Notes under the pieces: generated by a model
Told to the model about the DNA's origin: nothing
Database searches by the model: none
What the model saw: only the letters and a program-made list of their open reading frames with translations
Translations under genes and position numbers: made by a program
Assembly: GCF_022750545.1 (NCBI RefSeq)
Contig: NZ_PUIC01000003.1
Coordinates: 1 to 64,000, forward strand
DNA: 64,000 nucleotides
Source: Caulobacter sp. CCUG 60055
GTDB lineage: Bacteria; Pseudomonadota; Alphaproteobacteria; Caulobacterales; Caulobacteraceae
Direction of reading: 5' to 3'
Shown: positions 24,434 through 34,355 of the stretch, piece by piece
Layout: each line of letters starts with the position of its first letter
Numbering within the stretch: position 1 is the first letter of the stretch

Positions 24434-27400
24434 TCACGGCCCCGTCGCGATGGCCGCGCGCCCGCCGGCCGAGCGCGCGAAGACCTGGGGCCGGTACATG
24501 TCCTTGGCCTGGGTCCCGGGCAGGAAGAAGTCGCCGGGGGTCACCGCGCGGGCGACATAGGCGAACGAGAACGGCTTGCCGCCGTCCAGGGTCATGGCCG
24601 CGACATAGCGGTCGTCGCGGCTTTCCTGGATGCTGGGGCTGGTCAGCACGCCGAGGAACCTGAACGGGCCGCCGCCGGAGCCGCTGGCCGGCTGGGCGTC
24701 GTCGGGGCCCAGGGTGGTCTCGATCTCGAAGCCGGCCGGCAGGGGGTCGTCGACCACCAGCATCATCGAGCGGCCCTGGCGCGACACGCCGGAGACGCGG
24801 ACGATCACCCGGTCGCCCTGGCGCAGCTTGGCCGGGTCGGCCGGCTGGCCGGTCATGGTCCACAGGCTCTTGGCCACGGTCAGGCCCTGGGCCTCGGCCG
24901 CCGGCGCGGCGAGGGGCACGCCCGCCACCGTCACCGTGCGCCACAGGCCGCCGCCGCCGGCGTTGACGAAGCGGGCCGAGGCCAGCTTGCCCACCGCCCA
25001 GCGCGGCGCGCCGGCGGTGGCCGACAGGCCGATAAGGTCGCCCTGGGCCTGGATCTTGACCGGCCCGGCCGCCTTGAGCATGGCGTGGGCGGCCTGCAGC
25101 AGGCGGGCCTGCTCCTGGGTGTTCAGCTGGTCCGGGTCGCGCACGGCGCCGTCCAGCCGGCTCTGCAGCGGCCGGGCGAGGTCGGGCGCGCCGGCCTCGT
25201 AGGCCAGGGCGATGACGGCGGCGAGGTCGCGCAGCGGGCTCTGGTACCAGTCGACCTCGTCGCGATAGCCCAGGGCCTCGACCGCCTGGCGCAGGCTGTC
25301 GCGGGCGCGGGCCTTGTCGCCCATCAGGGCCAGGCCGGCGCCGATCTGGGCGCGGGCGAGCGGCGAGGACTCGTTCTTCATCTGCACGTCGTGCCACCAG
25401 CGCAGCCGGGCGAGGTCGCCGCGTCCGCCCTTGGCCAGCACGTAGAGCGCATAGGCCGAGGCGCGGCTGCGCAGGCGGGCCGTCGCCTTCTTGGCCTCGT
25501 CGTCGGTGCGCCACCAGCCGCGCGGCGATTCCAGGCGATAGGACACCGAGGCCCAGCCCTCCGGCCGCGAGACCTGGCGCATGGCCGCCAGGGCCCGATC
25601 GACGGCCCCGTCGGGCACCGGCGCGCCCTGGTTGCGGGCCTCGATCAGGAAGTCGGTGGCGAAGGCGCCCAGCCAGGGGTCGGCCTCGCCGTCGCCCACC
25701 CGCCACAGGCCGAAGGCGCCGTCGAGGGTCTGGCGGTCGAGCAGCTTGCCCACCGCCTCGTTGAGGCCGACGGTCGAGCGCCGCACCTTGGCGTCCGACG
25801 CCATCTCGGCGGCGTAGAGCAGCGGATAGGCCGTCGAGACCAGCTGCTCGGTGCAGCCGTAGGGATAGCGGTTGAGCGCCAGGGCCACGGCGCCGGGGTC
25901 GAAGCCCTTGAACGGCGAATAGCTGACCTGCAGCGTGACGCTGCCGGCGGCGAGGCCGCGCATCAGCTCCGGCGAGGGCGTGAACGCCTGTCCCGCCCCC
26001 TGCAGCTCGGTGACGGTGCGGGTGACCGGGCCCCAGCCCAGCCGGGTCTGGATCGGATAGTCCTTGCTGGTCGAGAAGCCCGGCCCGGTGACCTTGAAGG
26101 CCACCTGGCCGATCCCGGCCACGGTGGGCGCGTTCAGGGGCGCGTGCTCGGCCACGCGCTGGCCCAGCAGCAGGTGGAACAGCTTCTTGAACGGCGCCAG
26201 CACCCCGCCGCCGCCGGCGATCTCGGCGACATAGTCGCCGACCTTGCCTTCGAGGTTGTGCAGTTCGAGCGTGGCCACCGCCTTGTCGCCCGGGGCCAGG
26301 AACCGCGGCAGGTTGAGGTCGGCGACCACCGGCTGGCGCACGGTCATCGGCTTGGAGGCCGAGCCGACGGCGGCGTCGGTCCAGGCCACGGCCATCACCC
26401 GCAGCTCGCCGTTGAAGTCGGCCGCCGGCAGCTTCACCGTCGTCTTGCCGTCGAGGCCGGTCTCGACCACCCCCGACCACAGGGCCACCGTCTTGATCGG
26501 CGTGACGGTCAGGCCCTCGCCGCCGATCTCGTCGGCCCCGAAATTGACGTTGGCCGGCGGGCCGAGATTGGGATCGAGCAGGCGGCCGTAGTCGTCGCGG
26601 TAGTCGACGGTCAGCGCCTTCTTGCCGAAGTACCACTTGGCCGGGTCGGGGCTGTCCTGCTTGGTCAGCCGCAGCACGCCCTCGTCGACGGCGGCGATGG
26701 TGACGTGGGCCCGCTGGCCCAGGCCTAGGCCGTGCACCGCCACCGGCACCGACACCGGCGCCTTGGAGTCCAGCTTGACCGGCGTGCCGAGATCGACGGT
26801 CAGCTTGCGGTTCTTGGGGTCGAGCGGAACATAGACCAGGCCCAGCGCCCGTCGGGGCTTGGGCGAGGACGCCGGGTCGCGCGGCTGGATGACGCTGACC
26901 AGCACATAGGCCCCGCCGCCCCAGGCGGCCGAGGTCTTCAGCTTCAGGCTGGCGCCGTCCTTGCCGACGCTCAGGGTCTTGAAGTCGATCAGGCGGTCGG
27001 TGGCGACGGCGACCTGCGCCTCGCCGGCGTAGGGCGCCTTGAGCGTCAGCTCGACGGTGTCGCCCTGGGCGTAGCTCCGCGTGCCGGCGCTGACGCGCAC
27101 GACGTCGGGGCTCTCGCCCTCGCGCGCCGGCGCGCCCCAGCCGGCCGAGAACCGGGTCACGGTCTTGGCGCCGTCCGGCCCCTCGACCACGAGGCGATAG
27201 TCGCCCCAGCCCAGCCGGCGCGCGTAGCGCAACGCCGCGCCCGCCGCGACGTCGCCAGACCCCTTGGCGGCGACGACGTCGCGGCTGGTGCGCCGCCATT
27301 GCCAGCGGCCGTTCTGCTGGAACCAGTCGTAGTCCCAGTTCTCGGTGATCAGGGTCCAGCTCACCCCGGCGGCGGCGACGCGACGGCCGGCGGCGTCGAC

Positions 27401-29533
27401 GGCGATGATGTCGATATTGGTCGGCGACTGGTTGCGCGCGCCGAAGCCGCCGCCGTCGCCGGGATCGACCTTGACCCCCAGATAGAGCGGCTTCGGCCGC
27501 ACCTTCAGCGTCAGGCCCTCGCGCACCGGCCGGCCGCCCGGCTCGAACACCGAGGCGGTGACGGCGGCGACCAGGGGCTGGCTGGCGCCGGCGCCCTGAC
27601 TGGAATCGACGGCCAGGGCGGCGTGGCCGGCCCCGTCGGTGACGGTGGCCGACAGCTCGACCAGCTTTTCCTCGAAGGGGGTCTGCTCGTCGCCGAAACG
27701 ATAATCCTTATACTGAGGAAATGGGTTGGGATCGACGCGCAGGCGGGCCTCGCCCTGGGTCTGCAGCCCCGCGCCCGGCGCCCCGTAGAGGAAACGGGCC
27801 GTGACGTCGACGATGCGCGTCTCGCCGGCGGCCACCGGCCGGTCGGCCTGGCCGACGGCGGTCACCGCCAGCCGCTGCGGCGCGAAGTCCTCGACCGAGA
27901 AGCTCAGCGCGCCGGCGTCCTGCTCGACGCCCTCGAAGCGCAGCTTGGCGGTCCAGCGGCCGCGCGGGGCGCTCTTGGGCAGGGCGACGTCCTGGGCGAC
28001 CGCGCCGGCCGGGGCCTTGTCGAAGGCGAAGCGTTTGAACTCCACGCCCGAAGGGCGCAGCACCACCAGCTCGCCCTTGCGGCCCTCGACGCTGCGCGCC
28101 TCGCGGTCGCGGACCATGGCCACCAGGTGCACGGTCTCGCCCGGACGATAGATGCCCCGGTCGGCGTAGAGATAGCCGTCGATGTCGGTGGCCACCGTGC
28201 GGCCGGCCGTGGTCGCGCCGGAGGCGTTGGGGTCGGCCCGGCCGCCGACGCCCTGCTTGGACAGGTCGACGGGCGAGCGGTCGAGATCGAGCACCGCCAG
28301 GTCGCCCTGCGGTCCATAGGCCATCAGCATCTTGGCCGCGCCCGCCCCCTCGCCTTCCAGCAGCGGATGCAGGAAGCGCACGCGGCCGGCGGCGTCGGTC
28401 CGGCCCTCGGCCAGGTCCTCGCCGTTCTTGGCCACCAGGGCCACGCGCACGCCGGCCAGCGACTTGGCGGTCTTCAGCGAACGCACCGTGACGTCCAGCG
28501 CCTCGGAGCCGGTGTAGGAGACCAGGGCCATGTCGGTGAAGATCACCCAACGCCGCGCCTGGGCCGGCGGATTGGGGTCGTAGCTGTCGTGGTCCTTGTC
28601 CTTCTTCAGGTCGCGGCCGCCCGAGGCGTCGCGCGCCTTGATGACATAGCCGCCCGGCTTCATCTCCTTGAGCACGGCGCCCAGGGGGAAGACGGTGGTC
28701 ACGCGCTGGCCGGCGTCGCCCTTGACCGCGACCTCGCCCTTCCAGACCACGCGGCCCTCGTCGTTGGGACTGTCCTCGCCGTAGTCGTCGGCGTACTGGC
28801 CCTCGCCGGTCGGGTCGGGCGCGGCGATGGACTTGCGCACCAGGTTGCGGTCGGGCACGCGCCAGACCTCGATGGCCAGCTTCTGGACGTTGACGGTCTC
28901 GATGCCGACGCCGTCGGAATCCTCGCGCGGCAGGACGACGCCGTTGCCGGCGAAACCCACATAGGGCGGCTTCTCGCCGAAGGTGAAATCGACGTCGGCG
29001 TTGGCCTCCAGGGTCTCGCCGCCCTTGGCCGGCAGGCCCTTGAGCAGGGTGATGCGGCGGTCGGCGAAACCGATGCCGGCGACGCACAGCTCGTCGTTCC
29101 TGACGCTGACGGCTGGGGTGCGGCCGAGGTCCGGCGAGACCAGCACATAGTCGGCGTAGGACTTGCCGGGGTCGAGGTCGCGGCTCAACTGGATGCAGGC
29201 GGCGGGAGCGGCGCCCGAGGTGTCGAGGCGGCTCTTCCACACCGCGAACCCTTCGGGCTTGGCCGGACCGGCGCGGCGGGCCCCGGCCGCGCGCGGCTTG
29301 CCGAACAGCGGCCAGGAAAAGCCTTTGTCGGCCTGGGCCGAGGCCTCTCCGCCCCGGTGCGGGAACAGCTTGCCGACGGTCTGGGCGGTCAGCACGCCGC
29401 CGCCGAAGCCGACGACGAGCGCGCCCGCCGCGGCGATTCCGACGGCGCGGGTCAGCCAGGAGCCCTTGCGGGCGGCGGGCGGCGGGGACGGCGGCGGGGC
29501 GGATTGCGGCTCGTTCGGCGTCCCGTCGGTCAT
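24434..29533 (-). CDS. yfhM: Bacterial alpha-2-macroglobulin (PBP1C-associated)
   Basis: A 1699-residue envelope protein. A proline-rich cytoplasmic N-terminus and a membrane helix (about 27-52) anchor it, followed by macroglobulin domains (the MG2/bait-like VDLSKQGVGGRADPN, DIDGYLYADRGIYRPGE), an A2M region, and the thioester motif PYGCTEQ near residue 1227 with a helical TED domain after it. Family members trap proteases that break through the outer membrane and are partners of PBP1C in wall repair, as the adjacent pbpC suggests. The ATG at 29533 follows AAGGAGGGG. Thioester Cys and Gln are both present, so covalent trapping should be possible. Confidence 0.93.
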   Translation of the reverse strand: MTDGTPNEPQSAPPPSPPPAARKGSWLTRAVGIAAAGALVVGFGGGVLTAQTVGKLFPHRGGEASAQADKGFSWPLFGKPRAAGARRAGPAKPEGFAVWKSRLDTSGAAPAACIQLSRDLDPGKSYADYVLVSPDLGRTPAVSVRNDELCVAGIGFADRRITLLKGLPAKGGETLEANADVDFTFGEKPPYVGFAGNGVVLPREDSDGVGIETVNVQKLAIEVWRVPDRNLVRKSIAAPDPTGEGQYADDYGEDSPNDEGRVVWKGEVAVKGDAGQRVTTVFPLGAVLKEMKPGGYVIKARDASGGRDLKKDKDHDSYDPNPPAQARRWVIFTDMALVSYTGSEALDVTVRSLKTAKSLAGVRVALVAKNGEDLAEGRTDAAGRVRFLHPLLEGEGAGAAKMLMAYGPQGDLAVLDLDRSPVDLSKQGVGGRADPNASGATTAGRTVATDIDGYLYADRGIYRPGETVHLVAMVRDREARSVEGRKGELVVLRPSGVEFKRFAFDKAPAGAVAQDVALPKSAPRGRWTAKLRFEGVEQDAGALSFSVEDFAPQRLAVTAVGQADRPVAAGETRIVDVTARFLYGAPGAGLQTQGEARLRVDPNPFPQYKDYRFGDEQTPFEEKLVELSATVTDGAGHAALAVDSSQGAGASQPLVAAVTASVFEPGGRPVREGLTLKVRPKPLYLGVKVDPGDGGGFGARNQSPTNIDIIAVDAAGRRVAAAGVSWTLITENWDYDWFQQNGRWQWRRTSRDVVAAKGSGDVAAGAALRYARRLGWGDYRLVVEGPDGAKTVTRFSAGWGAPAREGESPDVVRVSAGTRSYAQGDTVELTLKAPYAGEAQVAVATDRLIDFKTLSVGKDGASLKLKTSAAWGGGAYVLVSVIQPRDPASSPKPRRALGLVYVPLDPKNRKLTVDLGTPVKLDSKAPVSVPVAVHGLGLGQRAHVTIAAVDEGVLRLTKQDSPDPAKWYFGKKALTVDYRDDYGRLLDPNLGPPANVNFGADEIGGEGLTVTPIKTVALWSGVVETGLDGKTTVKLPAADFNGELRVMAVAWTDAAVGSASKPMTVRQPVVADLNLPRFLAPGDKAVATLELHNLEGKVGDYVAEIAGGGGVLAPFKKLFHLLLGQRVAEHAPLNAPTVAGIGQVAFKVTGPGFSTSKDYPIQTRLGWGPVTRTVTELQGAGQAFTPSPELMRGLAAGSVTLQVSYSPFKGFDPGAVALALNRYPYGCTEQLVSTAYPLLYAAEMASDAKVRRSTVGLNEAVGKLLDRQTLDGAFGLWRVGDGEADPWLGAFATDFLIEARNQGAPVPDGAVDRALAAMRQVSRPEGWASVSYRLESPRGWWRTDDEAKKATARLRSRASAYALYVLAKGGRGDLARLRWWHDVQMKNESSPLARAQIGAGLALMGDKARARDSLRQAVEALGYRDEVDWYQSPLRDLAAVIALAYEAGAPDLARPLQSRLDGAVRDPDQLNTQEQARLLQAAHAMLKAAGPVKIQAQGDLIGLSATAGAPRWAVGKLASARFVNAGGGGLWRTVTVAGVPLAAPAAEAQGLTVAKSLWTMTGQPADPAKLRQGDRVIVRVSGVSRQGRSMMLVVDDPLPAGFEIETTLGPDDAQPASGSGGGPFRFLGVLTSPSIQESRDDRYVAAMTLDGGKPFSFAYVARAVTPGDFFLPGTQAKDMYRPQVFARSAGGRAAIATGP

Positions 29534-29671
29534 GCGCCCCTCCTTGTCGCCCCGCGCGCGAACGCCTGCGCGGGGCTCGCTCCTGGATGGAAGCGCAAGC
29601 CCCGTGCGGGGTCAATGCGTCCGCCGCTGTTCCGTTCCGCGCTCCGGCCTCCCGGGGGCTCCCCGGCTCGT

Positions 29672-31135
29672 TCAGCGCAGGGCCAGCGTCACCGACTTGA
29701 CCTGCACATAGTCGTCCAGGCCGTAGACCGAGCCCTCGCGGCCGTAGCCCGACTGCTTGACCCCGCCGAACGGATTGGCGGCGTTGGAGACCAGGCCGGA
29801 ATTGACGCCGAGCACGCCGGCCTCCACCGCCCGGGCCGCCCGCATGGCGCGGTCGAGGTCGCGGGTGAACACGAAGGCGGCCAGGCCGAACTCCGAGGCG
29901 TTGGCGCGGGCGATCGCCTCGTCGTCGCTGTCGAAGGCGAACACCGGCGCCACCGGGCCGAAGGTCTCCTCGTGCAGGAACATCTCGTCGTCGCCGCCGT
30001 CGAGGACGGTGGGCTGGTAGAAGCCGCCGCCGAGCGCGTGTCGGGCGCCGCCGGTCAGGACCCGGCCGCCGGCGGCCACGGTGCGGGCCACATGGTCCTC
30101 GACCTTGGCCAGGCCCTTGTCGTCGATCAGCGGGCCGATCTGCGCGCCGGCCTCGAACGGCTTGCCGACCTTGAGCGCGGCGACGGCGGCGGCCAGCCTG
30201 TCCAGATAGGCCTCGCGCACGCGGGCGTGGACATAGATGCGGTTGGGGCAGACGCAGGTCTGGCCGGCGTTGCGGAACTTGCCCTTGATCGTCCCCTCGA
30301 CCGCGACGTCGAGGTCGGCGTCCTCGAACACGATCAGCGGCGCGGCCCCGCCCAGCTCCATCGACAGCTTCTTCAGGGTCGGCGCGCACTGGGCCGCCAG
30401 CAGCCGGCCGACCGGGGTCGAGCCGGTGAAGGACAGCTTGCGGATCAGCGGCGAGCCGGTCAGCACGCCGCCGATCACCGCCTGGTCGCCGGTGACCACG
30501 CTGAACGCCCCCGGCGGCAGGCCGGCCTCCAGCGCCAGCTCGGCCAGGGCCAGGGCGGTGAACGGCGTGGCCGAGGCCGGCTTGAGCACCACCGTGCAGC
30601 CGGCGCAGAAGGCTGCGGCCGCCTTGCGGGTGATCATGGCGGCGGGGAAGTTCCACGGCGTGATCGCCGCCACCGGCCCGACCGGCTCCTTGAAGGTCAG
30701 CACCGTGTCGCCGGCCGAGGTGGCGATCACCTCGCCGTCCATGCGCTCGGCCTGGCCGGCGAACCAGCGGATGAAGGAATTGGCGTAGCGAACCTCGCCC
30801 AGGGCCTCGGCGTAGGGCTTGCCGTTCTCCAGCGAGATCAGGGCGGCCAGGGCCTGCTCGGCGGCGTCGACGCGGTCGGCCCAGGCCGAGAGGAAGCGCC
30901 CGCGCTCGACCGGCTTGCGCCGCGACCAATCGGCGAACGCGGCGGCAGCCTGGGCGACGGCCTCCTCGACCTGGGCGGCCGACAGCCTGGGGACCGAGCC
31001 CAGCCTCGTCCGCTCGGCGGGGTCGTCGACCTCGACCGCGCCGTCGCCGGCGACCCAATGGCCGGCGACCAGCGCCTTGTCGCGGATCAGCGCCCGGCCG
31101 GCGGCGGCGTGGGCGGCGAGGCTGGCCTCGGTCAT
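29672..31135 (-). CDS. gabD: Succinate-semialdehyde-type aldehyde dehydrogenase (NAD(P)+)
   Basis: A 487-residue aldehyde dehydrogenase. ITPWNFPAAMITRK (coenzyme loop), GSTPVGRLL, the catalytic Glu in LELGGAAPLIVFEDADL and the catalytic Cys in RNAGQTCVCPNRIYVH are intact, and the C-terminal PFGGVKQSGYGREGS is typical of the GabD/SSADH subgroup. It likely oxidises succinic or a related semialdehyde to the acid. Genes on either side give no clear pathway, so the exact substrate is a family-level inference. The ATG at 31135 has AGGAGCTCC nearby. Confidence 0.87.
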   Translation of the reverse strand: MTEASLAAHAAAGRALIRDKALVAGHWVAGDGAVEVDDPAERTRLGSVPRLSAAQVEEAVAQAAAAFADWSRRKPVERGRFLSAWADRVDAAEQALAALISLENGKPYAEALGEVRYANSFIRWFAGQAERMDGEVIATSAGDTVLTFKEPVGPVAAITPWNFPAAMITRKAAAAFCAGCTVVLKPASATPFTALALAELALEAGLPPGAFSVVTGDQAVIGGVLTGSPLIRKLSFTGSTPVGRLLAAQCAPTLKKLSMELGGAAPLIVFEDADLDVAVEGTIKGKFRNAGQTCVCPNRIYVHARVREAYLDRLAAAVAALKVGKPFEAGAQIGPLIDDKGLAKVEDHVARTVAAGGRVLTGGARHALGGGFYQPTVLDGGDDEMFLHEETFGPVAPVFAFDSDDEAIARANASEFGLAAFVFTRDLDRAMRAARAVEAGVLGVNSGLVSNAANPFGGVKQSGYGREGSVYGLDDYVQVKSVTLALR

Positions 31136-31263
31136 GGCGGAGCTCCTAGTCTGGGGGCGGCGTCTAGCAAACGCGCCAGGGCGCGGATGGCGCCGTCTTG
31201 CCGCTTGCTTTCCGTATGGGTCAAACAGGCATAGTCCGTCTGCAAAGAAAACGGTGTTCGACC

Positions 31264-32043
31264 ATGGACCTGATCTCCTACGAACGCGACGGCCCGCTGG
31301 CGGTCGTCACCATCGAGCGGCCCGAGCGGCGCAACGCCGTCGACCTGGCGACCGCCCATGCGCTCTACGCCGCCTTCCAGCGCTTCGAGGCCGAGGAGGA
31401 CGCCGCCGTCGCCATCCTGCAGGGGCGCGGCGGGCATTTCTGCGCCGGCGCCGACCTCAAGGCCGTGGCCGAGGGCGAGGGCGAGACCGGCCGGCGCGTG
31501 GCCGAGGACGGCGAGTTCGGGCCGATGGGTCCGACGCGGATGCGGCTCTCCAAGCCGGTGATCGCCGCCGTCGAAGGCTACGCCGTGGCCGGCGGCCTCG
31601 AGCTGGCCTGCTGGTGCGACCTGCGGGTGGCGGCCGAGGGCGCGACCTTCGGCGTGTTCTGCCGGCGGTTCGGCGTGCCGCTGGTCGACCTGGGCACCGT
31701 GCGCCTGCCGCGCCTGATCGGCCAGTCGCGGGCCATGGACCTGATCCTCACCGGCCGCCCGGTCGACGCGCGCGAGGCGCTCGACATCGGCCTGGCCAAC
31801 CGCATGGTCGCCGACGGCCAGGCGCTGGAGGCGGCCAGGGCGCTGGGCCGCCAGATCGCCGCCTTCCCCCAAGGCTGCCTGCGCAACGACCGCGCCTCGG
31901 CCCTCGACCAGTGGAGCCTCGACTGGGAGGCCGCCACGCGCCGCGAGGCCCGCCTGGGCCTTGCGACCATGCGCTCGGGCGAGACCGTCCTCGGCGCCAA
32001 GCGTTTCTTTTCCGGCCAAGGCCGGCACGGGAGTTTCCAATGA
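31264..32043 (+). CDS. Enoyl-CoA hydratase/isomerase (crotonase family)
   Basis: A 259-residue crotonase-fold protein. ERPERRNAVDLATAHAL, the first oxyanion-hole loop GRGGHFCAGADLKAVAEG and the second GYAVAGGLELACWCDLRVA are present, followed by GVPLVDLGTVRLPRLIG. Such enzymes hydrate or isomerise acyl-CoAs. The start ATG 31264 opens MDLISYERDGPLAV; 22 upstream in-frame codons look like leader. The stop overlaps the ATG of the thioesterase gene, so the two are translationally coupled and probably act on one acyl-CoA series. Divergent from gabD. Confidence 0.92.
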   Translation: MDLISYERDGPLAVVTIERPERRNAVDLATAHALYAAFQRFEAEEDAAVAILQGRGGHFCAGADLKAVAEGEGETGRRVAEDGEFGPMGPTRMRLSKPVIAAVEGYAVAGGLELACWCDLRVAAEGATFGVFCRRFGVPLVDLGTVRLPRLIGQSRAMDLILTGRPVDAREALDIGLANRMVADGQALEAARALGRQIAAFPQGCLRNDRASALDQWSLDWEAATRREARLGLATMRSGETVLGAKRFFSGQGRHGSFQ

Positions 32044-32456
32044 GCGAGAATCTGGCCCCCCTGTTCACCGAGCGGCAGCAGGGAACCTTGCCCGACCTGC
32101 TGAACCTGCGATGGGAGCTTGTGCAGTCCGGGCTGGTGCGCGGCAGTTTCACGGTCGAGGGCAAGCACATGGCCCCCAACGGCTTCCTGCACGCGGCCAC
32201 CGTCATCGCCCTGGTCGATTCGGCCTGCGGCTACGGCTGCATGGCCTCGGTCCCCGCCGGCGCCGCCGGCTTCACCACCGTCGAGCTGAAGTCCAACTTC
32301 CTCGGCACCGCCCGCGAGGGCGTGGTCTCCTGCGAGGCCCGCCTGGTCCACGGCGGCCGCATGACCCAGGTCTGGGACGCCGAGGCCAAGCACGACGACA
32401 CCGGCAAGACCATCGCCCTGTTCCGCTGCACCCAGATGGTATTGTGGCCGAGATGA
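32040..32456 (+). CDS. PaaI-type acyl-CoA thioesterase
   Basis: A 138-residue hotdog-fold protein: LRWELVQSGLVRGSFTVEGKHMAPNGFLHAATVIALVDSACGYG carries the HG-x-x-x-A-x-D catalytic pattern, and FTTVELKSNFLG follows. The start overlaps the crotonase stop (ATGA). It presumably hydrolyses the CoA ester formed by that enzyme. A bidirectional terminator follows 4 bp after its stop and separates it from the convergent metK. It is distinct in sequence from the thioesterase at 208-597. Confidence 0.87.
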   Translation: MSENLAPLFTERQQGTLPDLLNLRWELVQSGLVRGSFTVEGKHMAPNGFLHAATVIALVDSACGYGCMASVPAGAAGFTTVELKSNFLGTAREGVVSCEARLVHGGRMTQVWDAEAKHDDTGKTIALFRCTQMVLWPR

Positions 32457-32459
32457 AAG

Positions 32460-32490
32460 AAGGCCTCCCATCGCCGGGAGGCCTTCAATT
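32460..32490. terminator. Bidirectional Rho-independent terminator
   Basis: A 10-bp perfect stem (32460-32469 with 32476-32485), loop of 6 nt, followed by CAATTTC on the plus strand and TCTTTCATC on the minus strand. It serves the convergent thioesterase and metK genes. Confidence 0.8.
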
Positions 32491-32511
32491 TCACCGAAGC
32501 TGGGACGATGG

Positions 32512-33708
<1,197 letters not shown>

Positions 33709-33794
33709 CCGGGATCACTCCAATGGCGCAGGCCGCAGGCGGCGCGGGACATGAGCAGTCGTCGCGCCGTCGGCGGCCGTCAGGGACGGCCACC

Positions 33795-33814
33795 ATATAA
33801 AGACATGTTTATAT
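33795..33814. promoter_or_regulatory. AT-rich palindromic operator upstream of metK
   Basis: ATATAAA and TTTATAT are perfect 7-bp arms around a 6-bp centre (GACATG), in a region that is otherwise above 65% GC. It lies 87 bp upstream of the metK start, in the expected place for a repressor or activator site. Such AT-rich palindromes are seen for methionine-cycle regulators of the SahR class; identity of the binding protein is not known here. Confidence 0.45.
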
Positions 33815-33872
33815 CTGCAAGCGACCCTTTGCGCGGGGACGCTGTTAGAAAAGCTGAGGCAGGGCGCGACGA

Positions 33873-34313
33873 TCAGTCGCTGCCTTCGCCCGCTTCTTCT
33901 TCCTCGACCAGGGCCCTGACGAGATCGAGCACGCGCTTGCGGACGCGGGGGCGTTTGATCTTGGGGAACAGTTCGGCCAGGGCCATGCCCTCCGGCGTCA
34001 TCAGGAGTTCGTTGACGAACTGGGCGCCGCCCGGTTCAGACAGTCCTCCGGCCCGTCCGGCGATGGGATCGGGCAGTCCGTCGAAGAAATCGATGATAGG
34101 ACGCCGCAAGGAACAGGCGATTTCATAAAGCTTGGACGCGCTGATACGGTTGGCGCCGCGCTCGTATTTTTGGACCTGCTGAAAGGTCAGCCCAAGATCT
34201 TCAGCGAGCTTTTCCTGGCTTACACTGAGTTGTTTTCGGAAGGTCCGCACTCTGGCGCCGACGTGGATGTCGACGGGATTAGGGGACCGTTCAAGATCAG
34301 TTTTATCTACCAT
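33873..34313 (-). CDS. XRE-family helix-turn-helix regulator
   Basis: A 146-residue protein. An HTH-XRE domain (about 18-72: GARVRTFRKQLSVSQEKLAEDLGLTFQQVQKYERGANRISASKL) precedes a C-terminal helical tail rich in Arg/Lys (KIKRPRVRKRVLDLVRALVEEEE), probably for dimerisation. DNA-binding regulators of this form sit between lnt and metK in many alphaproteobacteria. No strong ribosome site precedes the ATG at 34313. It is 42 bp after lnt on the same strand. Whether it controls metK is unknown; the palindrome above metK is a candidate target. Confidence 0.85.
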   Translation of the reverse strand: MVDKTDLERSPNPVDIHVGARVRTFRKQLSVSQEKLAEDLGLTFQQVQKYERGANRISASKLYEIACSLRRPIIDFFDGLPDPIAGRAGGLSEPGGAQFVNELLMTPEGMALAELFPKIKRPRVRKRVLDLVRALVEEEEAGEGSD

Positions 34314-34355
34314 AGCTGGCGCCGCGCTTTCTCTATCGGCCCCGTAATAGTCACC

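Noticed and set aside
26732-31234. A 1500-codon plus-strand open frame opposite the alpha-2-macroglobulin gene
   Set aside because: No recognisable domains, composition typical of antisense frames in GC-rich DNA; the minus-strand protein has clear family motifs throughout.
33709-33872. A SAM or SAM-SAH riboswitch upstream of metK
   Set aside because: I looked for the conserved stems of SAM-II and SAM-SAH elements and found none; only the AT-rich palindrome stands out.
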